Positions 37,744 to 46,718 of a stretch of DNA of 64,000 nucleotides are shown one piece after another. Position numbers and translations under genes: made by a program. This DNA comes from Pseudomonas amygdali (lineage in GTDB: Bacteria; Pseudomonadota; Gammaproteobacteria; Pseudomonadales; Pseudomonadaceae), in contig NZ_LKBW01000266.1 of the NCBI RefSeq assembly GCF_002699855.1, positions 37,909 to 101,908 of the forward strand, in the 5' to 3' direction. The first letter of the stretch is position 1; every line of letters begins with the position of its first letter. The notes beneath the pieces were generated by a model. That model searched no databases, was not told where the DNA came from, and was given only the letters and a program-made list of their open reading frames with translations.

Positions 37744-39366
37744 TCAGACCTTGAATCGCGAAACGCCACCGCGCAGCCCGACCGCGACCTGACTCAACTC
37801 GTCGATGGCGAAACTGGCTTGACGCAGAGATTCGACAGTCTGGCTGCTGGCATCCGCCAGTTGCACCAGCGCCTGATTGATCTGTTCGGCACCGGTAGCC
37901 TGAGCCTGCATACCTTCATTGACCATCAGCACACGGGGCGCCAACGCCTGTACCTGCTGAATGATCTGCGACAACTGCTCGCCGACCTGAGTGACCTCGA
38001 ACATGCCACGGCGCACTTCTTCGGAAAACTTGTCCATGCCCATAACGCCTGCGGAAACCGCCGACTGGATTTCCCGCACCATTTGTTCAATGTCATAGGT
38101 GGCGACAGCGGTCTGGTCGGCGAGGCGCCGCACTTCGGTGGCGACCACCGCGAAACCACGGCCGTACTCACCCGCCTTCTCGGCCTCGATGGCAGCGTTA
38201 AGCGACAGCAGGTTGGTCTGGTCGGCCACCTTGACGATGGTAACGACGACCTGATTGATGTTGCCGGCCTTCTCGTTGAGGATCGCCAGTTTGGCGTTGA
38301 CCAGATTGGCAGCGCCCATCACCTGATGCATGGTGTCTTCCATGCGTGCCAGCCCCTGCTGGCCGGAACCGGCGAGAATCGACGCCTGGTCTGCTGCGGA
38401 GGTGACTTCGGTCATGGTTCGCACCAGGTCGCGCGAGGTGGCAGCAATTTCCCGCGAGGTCGCGCCGATCTCGGTGGTGGTTGCCGCGGTCTCGGTAGCG
38501 GTGGCCTGCTGCTGGCGGGAAGTCGCAGCGATTTCAGTGACAGAAGTCGTTACCTGCACCGAAGAACGCTGGGCCTGCGCAACCAGCGCAGTCAGCTCGG
38601 TCATCATGTCGTTGAAGCCGGTTTCGACCGCATTGAACTCGTCCTTGCGGGACAGGTTCAGGCGGGTGCTCAGATCTCCGGTACGCATGATGTCCAGAAT
38701 CCGCACGATCAGTTGCATCGGTGCCATGATCGAACGCATCAGCAGCAGCCCGCAGGCCGCAGCCGCCAGCACTGCCACCAGCAGCGACAGGATCATGCTG
38801 ATCTTGGCAGCCAGCACGGCGTTGACAATGTTGGCGGTGGCCTGATCAGCCAGCTGTTTATTGGCCACGATGAGATCATTGAGCTGCTTGCGGCCCGTGA
38901 GCCAGACCGGGTTCACTTCGCCATAGAATTCGGCGCGCGCGCCTGCGTAGTCGCCGCTATCGTACTTGGCGTGAACATCGGCGAGCATGCGCGAATAGGT
39001 TTCGCGGCGCTTTTCGAAAAGCGCGAAGCTGTCTCTGTCTGCATCATCGAAGATGGACTTCTTGTAGCCGTTCATCTGTGCCTGCAGGTTTTCGTCAAAC
39101 CCCTGAAACTGGTCCTTTTCCTGCTTGGTCAGCGCACGCCCCTGCCCTTCGGCAATCAGCTCCAGGGTGCGGATGTAACTTTCGCCCCATGCGCTGCGCA
39201 CCAGCGTGCTGTAGTAGACACCGGGTAACGCATCAAGACGGACATCTTCCTCGCTGGACTCGATGGAAAACAGTCGTGAATAAGATACAACGACCATCAA
39301 CAGCATGATTGCGATGATGACGGCGAAACTCGCCAGAATCCGTTGGCGCAAGGTCCAGTTCTTCAC
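37744..39366 (-). CDS. wspA: Surface-sensing methyl-accepting chemotaxis protein WspA
   Basis: 540 residues. Membrane segments at about 11-30 and 188-211 enclose a helical periplasmic sensor (4-helix-bundle type); then HAMP ([26 protein letters not shown]) and a cytoplasmic signalling domain with the hairpin tip [34 protein letters not shown]. First gene of the wsp operon. Confidence 0.95.
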   Translation of the reverse strand: MKNWTLRQRILASFAVIIAIMLLMVVVSYSRLFSIESSEEDVRLDALPGVYYSTLVRSAWGESYIRTLELIAEGQGRALTKQEKDQFQGFDENLQAQMNGYKKSIFDDADRDSFALFEKRRETYSRMLADVHAKYDSGDYAGARAEFYGEVNPVWLTGRKQLNDLIVANKQLADQATANIVNAVLAAKISMILSLLVAVLAAAACGLLLMRSIMAPMQLIVRILDIMRTGDLSTRLNLSRKDEFNAVETGFNDMMTELTALVAQAQRSSVQVTTSVTEIAATSRQQQATATETAATTTEIGATSREIAATSRDLVRTMTEVTSAADQASILAGSGQQGLARMEDTMHQVMGAANLVNAKLAILNEKAGNINQVVVTIVKVADQTNLLSLNAAIEAEKAGEYGRGFAVVATEVRRLADQTAVATYDIEQMVREIQSAVSAGVMGMDKFSEEVRRGMFEVTQVGEQLSQIIQQVQALAPRVLMVNEGMQAQATGAEQINQALVQLADASSQTVESLRQASFAIDELSQVAVGLRGGVSRFKV

Positions 39367-39656
39367 AGTCAGCCCTCAAGAGTTCAACGACGGCATCGGG
39401 CCGTGTTCAAGAAGCGGACCGACGAGCGGTCCAAGCGGCGTGAGTATAGCCCAGCCGTCAACCGGTACACGGGGAATGAAAAACCAAATCATGGCACCTG
39501 CTCATTAACCCGCTTTCCTGCCTTCTTGTCGGCACTTGCCACCACTACTTGAACACAACACGTCAGGAACCTGTGCAGCCGATAAATAGTTAGCACTTGC
39601 CGGCCTGACCTCAAACGTAAGCTTTGTCGCCTGCTCACTCACGACAAGGCACTTCA
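39367..39656. other. Divergent promoter region between wspA and the NEL gene
   Basis: About 290 bp with no gene. It must hold the wsp promoter (minus) and the NEL gene promoter (plus). A GGAACC hexamer occurs at 39566-39571, but the CCAC half of a hrp box is absent at the right distance. No repeat recognised. Confidence 0.5.
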
Positions 39657-42600
39657 ATGCTGGACCAAACTTCGCCGGGCAAGGCACCTGCCGCCCAGCA
39701 TGTGCAACTTATAAAAGATAAATCACCCCGATGGCTGCTTGACGCAGAACCGTCAACCCATGCAACTCTGCGCAAAACCTCCGGACGCCCCTTGCAATGG
39801 CTGACGAGCGCGCGCACGTCCAGCCCGGAGCAAGTCGATAAACTTCAGCAGCTCTATGCCGAGCATCGCCAGAATGAACAAAAGGTTCGTCCGACGCTTG
39901 ATCGCCTCTCGACACTGGAAGACTTCGCGACCCCTCTTCTGACGGCGGCGATCAAGGACCGCTTCGGTCTGGACGTCGACGTCGCCCGGACCTGGCTGTT
40001 TCACGCCAGCCGGGCCAGGGTCGACCAGTCGTTCCAGGCGGCATCCCGAGACCCCATCACTCAAGCCAACATTGCCTTGAGGGCCGCCTGTCAGATCCTG
40101 CTCAAGGCTGCGCTGCAGAATTTCGAAAAGTGGGAAACCGCGCCTGGCGCGATGGATTCGGACTCGGGCATAGAGGCTCAGGTGTTTTCCGCCTTTGAAA
40201 TCATCGGTCAACAGATCGCCGGCCAGTCCTTGCCGATATCTGCTACCGGGTTCGCAGCGATGTGCCGCGAGTTGGACCTGGGCGGTAAATACCAGACCCA
40301 CCTGGAGTCCATCTTCAATGCACCTTCGACACTCGAAGAAACGGCGGACGCTGCGGCATCCAGGCTGCGTAAGGACTTCCTGAAACTTCAGTCATCGTCC
40401 ATCCGGCTTCAACTGCAGATTGCCTACCTGCAGGAACTTGTCAGCCCGCCATTGCAGGGCGCGTTACTGGATATTCTCGACGGCAAGCAAAACGTCAGGC
40501 TTGATAACAGGCCGGTCAACTGCAGCGTGCTGTGCCTGGGGGATGTCGAACTTGACGGCCCGTTCGTTATTGGCAAAGACCGCGACATGGCAACTCAGGC
40601 AGAAAAAATTGTCGTCTACATTCCAGACGATCCGGTTGCGCCATTGAAGGAGTACGACTCGGTCGAGGCGTTTATAAACTCGTTGCGCGACCGAATGTTC
40701 ATCGATGGATATCTGAATTTTTTCATGCGTTTCATACCGGCGCGCCATCGAAGTGCCTTGTTTGAAAAGCTGTCCGAGCGTCTGCACCCCAAAGTCAAGA
40801 AAGGGGGGGTCTTCGAGCGCCAGTGGCTGGAACGTGAAGCGGACCGAAACGCCCGGCTGGACCTGAGAGAGACTCCTCTGCAAGACCCCTTGCCGGAGGC
40901 CCTGTACGATCGCAAACGTGCAGCGTTGAAGGACAATGCGCTGTTTCATGGCGTGCCAACGGCGGCGCAGGACCAGAAAACTGTCGACGAGCGTGTGCAG
41001 TACTTTAAGGACAAAGCCTTCGACGTCTTGAACATCGCCGCTTTTGTCGTTCCGGTACTGGGCGAAGTGATGATGGCCGTCACAGCCATTCAGTTGGCCC
41101 ATGAAGTCTATGAGGGCATAGAAAGCTGGGCCAAAGACGAAAAACAGCAGGCGCTCACCTACCTGTTCGACGTGGTGGAGAATATTGCCCTGATGTCGGC
41201 CCTTGGCGCTGCGGCGACGGGCTCAGCAGGCATACCTGCGATACAGGTGCCCGAGTTCGTAAACGGCCTCAAACCCGTGGAATTACCGAGTGGAATGACT
41301 CGTCTCTGGAAACCGGACCTGACACCCTTTAGCCATGACATCGTGCTGCCAAAGGGTCTGCTGCCCAACGCCACAGGCCTGTATACATGGCAAGGCAAGC
41401 AGTGGCTGCCACTTGAAGGACGCACCTATTCGGTGAGCCCTGCCCCGACCGGCGATGGTTATCTGATAGAGCACCCAGCCAACCCGCACGGCTATCAACC
41501 CGCCCTGCGCCACAACGGCGCGGGAGCATGGCTGCATGAACTTGATCGCCCGCTGGAGATGGAAGGCCTGACGCTGTTCCGACGGTTGGGGTATTCCAGC
41601 GAAGCGTTTTCCGACAGCGCAGCCAGACGCATCCTGAAGGTCAGCAATACGCCTGAATCCGTGATGCGCCGGGCACTGGCTGATCAGCTCCGCCCACCGG
41701 ACTTGCTCGAAGACACAGCGCGCCGTTTCAGGCTGGATCAGGAAATTGATCGTTTCATAGAGCAGATGGAAGCCAACGATGCAGACGCAGCAGCGCCCCT
41801 CCAACTTGAACTGCTGAGCCATGACCCTGGCTGGCCGAACAATCGCGCTCTGGTGCTGGTGGATGCCCAAGGCAACACGCTCCATCGGTTCGTTGCGGCG
41901 CAGCAGTCTGGCGCTGCTGCCCCCCTCGACATGCATATTCGTGCCGATCAGCCAGATGCCCTGCGCCAGGTCCTGGAAAAACTGAACAACATCGAAATCC
42001 GGACTCTGCTCAACGAAGAGTTCGGTGCGGGTCAGCCGGGCATCGCACCGCGCCTGATCGCTTTACGCGCACAATTGGTGGCGCGTGCCCGGACAACCAG
42101 AGCCTGGTTGTTCGAATCACGTTACCGCGCCCTGAAAGTCGCTGATACGGACGGCGCGCAAACCCTCCAGCAGGCGTTTGCCGGCCTGCCGCCGCTGGTT
42201 GTCGAGGAATTGGCCAGCCACGCCTCGCCAGCCGAGCGGATACAACTCACTACAGAACGCCGCGTACCGTTACGCATGGCCGAAGAAGCCAGTGCCTATT
42301 TGCAGCAAGTACGGCTGGCACGAGCCTATGAGGGCCTTTACCTGACCTCGGTATCCAGCGCAGATACCGATTGCCTTGCCCTGCACAGCCTTGAAGCCCT
42401 TGCGCAATGGCCTTCTCAGGTCAGGCTGGAGGTGCACAATCGCTTCTTTGGCGGCCAACTGCTCTACAGTATCGGGGCTCAGGAGGCTCCCGTTCGCAAG
42501 GTGCTGATCAAATATGGCAATCGTTATGAGACACGTGACGCTGAAGATCAGCACCTGCACGGGCTGGACGATCTGTATTCATCCGTACTTCACGCCCTGC

Positions 42601-45600
42601 CCGATGCCGAGCGCAGCCATTTGGGTTTTGCCCATACCGGCCAGGGGCAGGCGCTGGAGGCTCTGATTCAGGAAAACCCTCTGCCTCGCCAGACTCTCGC
42701 GCCACTGCTGAACATGCAGGCGCTCAAACCCGGCTCCATGTCCCCCATGCGTCTGGCCGATGGGCGCCTTGGTTATCCCTTGAGCGGTAACGGCAGAACC
42801 GACTGGCATATGACCGATGAAAGTCTGCTGGACAAGATCCGTTTGCTGGAGCTGGAAGACGCGCTCCCCGAAGAAATTCTCAGCCGCCTGCGCCACACCG
42901 GCCGGGATAATCGGGCTATCGATGAACGACTCAACAGTTTGCTGGGCGAACAAATGACGCTGCGGGCAAGTCTTGACGCCTGGACCTATGAGGTCGTGGC
43001 AATGCCCTCCATGAGTCAGGCGCATATCGATAGCCGGGCGCGTATCAGTGAGGCGATCTGGAACCACTGGCGCATCAATAACCTGCCTGAAATCGGACGA
43101 ACGCTTGAGCCACTGTATCTGCAGCAGGTATCCCTGACTGACTTCCCACGACACCTACCAGATTTTGTATACGCGCGGGTGAGCGGACTCTATCTGGAGA
43201 ATATCTCGATCGAACCCCGAGTTCGCCCGGGCGCAGAGCTTTCAACACCGGTAGCCACGGATCTACCCAGACAGTTGACCAACAGCTTCGAACTTGGACA
43301 CTTTCTGCAACGCTTCCCCCACACGCGCTCACTCATTCTGGTCGGCGAACCCGGCGCCGGTGCGGATCCGCAGATATCGGCCTTCCTCAACCTGCCCCAG
43401 CAAGTGTCCAGTGTGCTGCCGCAACTTACTGAACTGGGACTGATAAACCAGAGCATTTTTCTGGATCAGGCGCAGATGGACCACTTGCGCGATATGCCTG
43501 ATCTCAGGTCGCTGAACCTCAGCGGCAACCGGCTGGTCAGCTTGCTGCCGATGGACCTTGGCTGGCTGCATCTTGACCGGTTGATACTGGAACGAGTCGG
43601 CATGCACCGCTGGCCTTCCTGGCTGACGGACATAATCCCGAACAATATTCGTGAGCTGTCGGTAGCTCATAACAATCTGACCGAACTGCCGGACTGGATC
43701 CTCGACAATCCCCTCAACCCCGAGCATCAGACCCTGATCGATTTGCGCGGCAACAGCCTGTCCAGGCATACGGTGATGCACGCACGCATCAATGAGGCTG
43801 TACCCGACTGCTCGTTTCGCTTCCTCATGGACACGCCGCTCGCCGTGCAAGCCGCTATAAACATGCAATTGCGCGAAGGTGCCGAATTATCTGCCGCGCT
43901 TGATCAGTGGACACATGCCTCAAATTCGCTGGCCATTACGAGTGAACGGACCATCGAAGCCCGCCGCGAGATCGGCAGGATACTGACTGATCACTGGCGA
44001 GCGTTCAGCCTGGGGCAAATCCACCGTCCACTGCGCCTGGAAAACCTTTCGCTGGTCGACTTTCCCCGCCAGCTGCCGGAGTTCTTCTATCGTCAGATAC
44101 GCTATCTGCGCCTGAGCAGAGTCACGGCCACGGGATCTGATCTGGACCAGCTGCTGCGCCGTATGACTGATCTGAACTCACTGGAAATGAACGGGTATGT
44201 CGCACCGCTGCTGCAACTGCCTCCGGCGCTGCTTGAGCTTCCATCACTTCGTTCGCTATTGCTGATTGACCAGGGAATGGTGATCGAGCAAAAGCACATC
44301 GATTTCTTCAGCCGTATTCCGACGCTTGCAAGGCTGGAACTGGATGGCAACCGGATGGGTGCGATCAGCGATCTGTCTGCCCTTAGCAATACCGCGCTCA
44401 ACTGGCTATCACTCAATAACGTCGGATTAACCGAATGGCCGACCTGGGTGAATGACATGATTCCAGCACATCTGGGGACGCTCCTGCTGGAGGGCAATCT
44501 GATTACTGACTTGCCGGAGCATATTCTGGCCAATCCCGGCAGCGAATCTGCGCACACGGAAATAAGCTTGCTGAACAACCCGCTTTCCGAAGACAGCATG
44601 CGTCGAGCACACTTTTCAGAAAGCTATGGACGCTCTTTCACCTTTGACATGGACCTGCCACCCGAACTCGCAGCGATGGACTGGACGGAGCAGCATGATT
44701 CGGACTCATCGATATCAGACTACGAGTCAGAAGACAGTCGGGCATCGACTCCAGAGCCAGTGACTGCCGAACCCTGGCTGGACGACAGCAGCCCGCTCAT
44801 CGCCGCGCGGCGTGCGCTCTGGGAGCAACTGGAGATCAGCGACCACAACCGAAGGCTATTGGACCTGATCGGTTCGCTGCGCCACAGTGCCGACTATCGC
44901 AATACGGCCAACCGGGCAGCACTGCAGGAGCGCGTCTGGCGAGTACTCGGCGCGGTGAGTCAGGACCCTCAACTGGGAATGACCCTGAGTGCTATCGCCG
45001 AAGAACCACTCAGGCTGTTCCGTGACAACAACACCTGCCCGGACGGCATCCTGCTGGAGTTCAACCAGATGGAGGTGATGGTGTTCATTCGTCAGTCACT
45101 GCACGATGTTGTGCCGGAGCAGCGAGGTGCACTGCTGTACAGGCTGACAACCCGCCTTTATCGCCTGTCCGAACTGGATGCTGCTGCCCGAGAGCAGACC
45201 GGGAGCCGCGATGAAGCTGAAGTCCGTCTGGCGTATCGCATACACTGGGCAAGCGCGCTGGACCTGCCCGTACCACCGGAAGGCATGTTGTATCAGGCCC
45301 ACGCCGCCATCAGGCCGAGTGAGTTCGATACAGCCCTGCTTCGCGTGCAGTCCGGAGAACAAGGCGAACCATTCCTGCGCTTCGCCGAGCAGCAGGATTA
45401 CTGGATCAACTATCTGCGCGAAACCCATGCTGGACGGTTCGATGCACTCGAACATCTTTACAGGACTGACCTGACCCGACTCACCGACGAATTCGAACAG
45501 CGCAACATCAGCCTGGACAATCCGGAATACGAAAAACGCATTCGCGAATTCGAAGCCAGCTTCAAGTCACAGCAAACAATGCTGATAAGGGAGCTGACCA

Positions 45601-45626
45601 ACGCCGAGGGGCTGGAGCATCATTGA
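39657..45626 (+). CDS. Giant leucine-rich repeat protein with C-terminal NEL-type E3 ubiquitin ligase domain
   Basis: 1989 residues from ATG 39657; the frame is uninterrupted. Order: a long helical N-terminal region (1-450) of the dermonecrotic-toxin/DUF6543 type; a hydrophobic hairpin at about 455-520 (FDVLNIAAFVVPVLGEVMM, IALMSALGAAATG) that may insert in membranes; further helical sequence to about 1090; two tandem related modules (about 1100-1400 and 1405-1680), each a helical block ending in HWR then leucine-rich repeats such as LRSLNLSGNRLVSL and LARLELDGNRMG; an acidic Ser/Asp/Glu linker (about 1682-1705); and a C-terminal domain with the NEL CxD motif NTCPDGILLEFNQM (Cys1794, Asp1796). 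NEL domains are bacterial E3 ligases that act inside eukaryotic cells. No signal peptide; delivery route unknown. Confidence is high for LRR-NEL, lower for the N-terminal assignment. Confidence 0.88.
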   Translation: MLDQTSPGKAPAAQHVQLIKDKSPRWLLDAEPSTHATLRKTSGRPLQWLTSARTSSPEQVDKLQQLYAEHRQNEQKVRPTLDRLSTLEDFATPLLTAAIKDRFGLDVDVARTWLFHASRARVDQSFQAASRDPITQANIALRAACQILLKAALQNFEKWETAPGAMDSDSGIEAQVFSAFEIIGQQIAGQSLPISATGFAAMCRELDLGGKYQTHLESIFNAPSTLEETADAAASRLRKDFLKLQSSSIRLQLQIAYLQELVSPPLQGALLDILDGKQNVRLDNRPVNCSVLCLGDVELDGPFVIGKDRDMATQAEKIVVYIPDDPVAPLKEYDSVEAFINSLRDRMFIDGYLNFFMRFIPARHRSALFEKLSERLHPKVKKGGVFERQWLEREADRNARLDLRETPLQDPLPEALYDRKRAALKDNALFHGVPTAAQDQKTVDERVQYFKDKAFDVLNIAAFVVPVLGEVMMAVTAIQLAHEVYEGIESWAKDEKQQALTYLFDVVENIALMSALGAAATGSAGIPAIQVPEFVNGLKPVELPSGMTRLWKPDLTPFSHDIVLPKGLLPNATGLYTWQGKQWLPLEGRTYSVSPAPTGDGYLIEHPANPHGYQPALRHNGAGAWLHELDRPLEMEGLTLFRRLGYSSEAFSDSAARRILKVSNTPESVMRRALADQLRPPDLLEDTARRFRLDQEIDRFIEQMEANDADAAAPLQLELLSHDPGWPNNRALVLVDAQGNTLHRFVAAQQSGAAAPLDMHIRADQPDALRQVLEKLNNIEIRTLLNEEFGAGQPGIAPRLIALRAQLVARARTTRAWLFESRYRALKVADTDGAQTLQQAFAGLPPLVVEELASHASPAERIQLTTERRVPLRMAEEASAYLQQVRLARAYEGLYLTSVSSADTDCLALHSLEALAQWPSQVRLEVHNRFFGGQLLYSIGAQEAPVRKVLIKYGNRYETRDAEDQHLHGLDDLYSSVLHALPDAERSHLGFAHTGQGQALEALIQENPLPRQTLAPLLNMQALKPGSMSPMRLADGRLGYPLSGNGRTDWHMTDESLLDKIRLLELEDALPEEILSRLRHTGRDNRAIDERLNSLLGEQMTLRASLDAWTYEVVAMPSMSQAHIDSRARISEAIWNHWRINNLPEIGRTLEPLYLQQVSLTDFPRHLPDFVYARVSGLYLENISIEPRVRPGAELSTPVATDLPRQLTNSFELGHFLQRFPHTRSLILVGEPGAGADPQISAFLNLPQQVSSVLPQLTELGLINQSIFLDQAQMDHLRDMPDLRSLNLSGNRLVSLLPMDLGWLHLDRLILERVGMHRWPSWLTDIIPNNIRELSVAHNNLTELPDWILDNPLNPEHQTLIDLRGNSLSRHTVMHARINEAVPDCSFRFLMDTPLAVQAAINMQLREGAELSAALDQWTHASNSLAITSERTIEARREIGRILTDHWRAFSLGQIHRPLRLENLSLVDFPRQLPEFFYRQIRYLRLSRVTATGSDLDQLLRRMTDLNSLEMNGYVAPLLQLPPALLELPSLRSLLLIDQGMVIEQKHIDFFSRIPTLARLELDGNRMGAISDLSALSNTALNWLSLNNVGLTEWPTWVNDMIPAHLGTLLLEGNLITDLPEHILANPGSESAHTEISLLNNPLSEDSMRRAHFSESYGRSFTFDMDLPPELAAMDWTEQHDSDSSISDYESEDSRASTPEPVTAEPWLDDSSPLIAARRALWEQLEISDHNRRLLDLIGSLRHSADYRNTANRAALQERVWRVLGAVSQDPQLGMTLSAIAEEPLRLFRDNNTCPDGILLEFNQMEVMVFIRQSLHDVVPEQRGALLYRLTTRLYRLSELDAAAREQTGSRDEAEVRLAYRIHWASALDLPVPPEGMLYQAHAAIRPSEFDTALLRVQSGEQGEPFLRFAEQQDYWINYLRETHAGRFDALEHLYRTDLTRLTDEFEQRNISLDNPEYEKRIREFEASFKSQQTMLIRELTNAEGLEHH

Positions 45627-45683
45627 TGGCATGGGCCGCCTGACGCACAGTGCGCCAGGCGGCCCGGCAGCGGACGTGGCTGC

Positions 45684-46430
45684 TTACTCGGCGCCCCGCA
45701 CCTGTGCTTCCAGTTCGGACTTGAGACCGGGCTCCAGTTTCAACTGGCGCGCCAGCTCATCAAGATAGGCGCGCTCCATGAAATGCTCTTCATCCACCAG
45801 CATGACACTGGCGATATACATTTCCGCCGCCATTTCAGGCGTGGTCGCGGCGCGAGCCACTTCTGCCGGGTCCAGCGGTTTGTTCAGCTCGGCCTGAAGC
45901 CATTGCTGAAGCGCCTGATCGCTGTTCAATTTGCTGAACTCGCCCTCGATCAGTTCTCGCTCACGCTCATCCACATGACCATCGGCTTTTGCAGCGGCGA
46001 CCAGGGCACGCAGGATGGCCTGGCTGTGCTGCTCGGCTTCAGCCTCGGGCAAGCGATCAATGGTTTGCGGCTCACGCTGACCAACGAGGCCCTGACTGGA
46101 CTGCCAGTTGTTATAGGCCTTATAGGCCAGTACGCCCAATGCCGCCAAGCCTCCGTAAGTCAGCACCTTACCGCCCATACTGCGCGAGCGTTTGCCGCGC
46201 AGAAGGCTCATGGCACCTGCAGCCAGCGCACCGCCACCGGCGCCGGACAGCAGACCGCCAAGACCGCTCTGGAAGGTCCCTTGGCCTTTACCGCCGCCGA
46301 GCAGGCTGCCCAGACCATTGATCAATGAATCGCTGCCCGAAGACTGCTTGCCGGATTTGCCGTTAGCCTTGTCCTGCAACATGCTTTGTCCGGATTTGAG
46401 CAACTGATCGAGTAAGCCACGCGTATTCAC
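45684..46430 (-). CDS. DUF533/TerB-like family protein
   Basis: 248 residues from GTG 46430, chosen because AGGAGG lies six bases upstream. Gly/Ser-rich N-terminal half with a probable membrane segment (KVLTYGGLAALGVLAYKAY, about residue 100), and a C-terminal TerB-like helical domain (LVAAAKADGHVDERERELIEGEF). Resembles YebE/DUF533 inner-membrane proteins of unknown role. Convergent with the NEL gene. Confidence 0.88.
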   Translation of the reverse strand: MNTRGLLDQLLKSGQSMLQDKANGKSGKQSSGSDSLINGLGSLLGGGKGQGTFQSGLGGLLSGAGGGALAAGAMSLLRGKRSRSMGGKVLTYGGLAALGVLAYKAYNNWQSSQGLVGQREPQTIDRLPEAEAEQHSQAILRALVAAAKADGHVDERERELIEGEFSKLNSDQALQQWLQAELNKPLDPAEVARAATTPEMAAEMYIASVMLVDEEHFMERAYLDELARQLKLEPGLKSELEAQVRGAE

Positions 46431-46718
46431 AGAAAGCCTCCTACAAGGTTTGTCAGATGAGTCATTGACCAACAAGTTGACAGGAAGTCACTGACTCAAG
46501 ATTACCGGTGTGCTTCCGGATGTTACGATTCCCGACCAGCCCCATTCATCCAATCATTCCCGATATCAGCGAAACACGTGCAACGCGCGGCTCTGATAAG
46601 GGGTCAATAGTGGAGCAGTCGGTACGAAAAGCAGTTAAAAAGACTGCTCGTCCAGATTGATCAACCTTAAGTACACCCATATGAACGCAAGACGCATACC
46701 GTCAGGAGCTTGCCTGAA

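Noticed and set aside
39566..39571. GGAACC hexamer upstream of the NEL gene as a hrp box
   Set aside because: The second half CCACNNA is not present 15-16 bases downstream; the sequence there is AGTTAGC.
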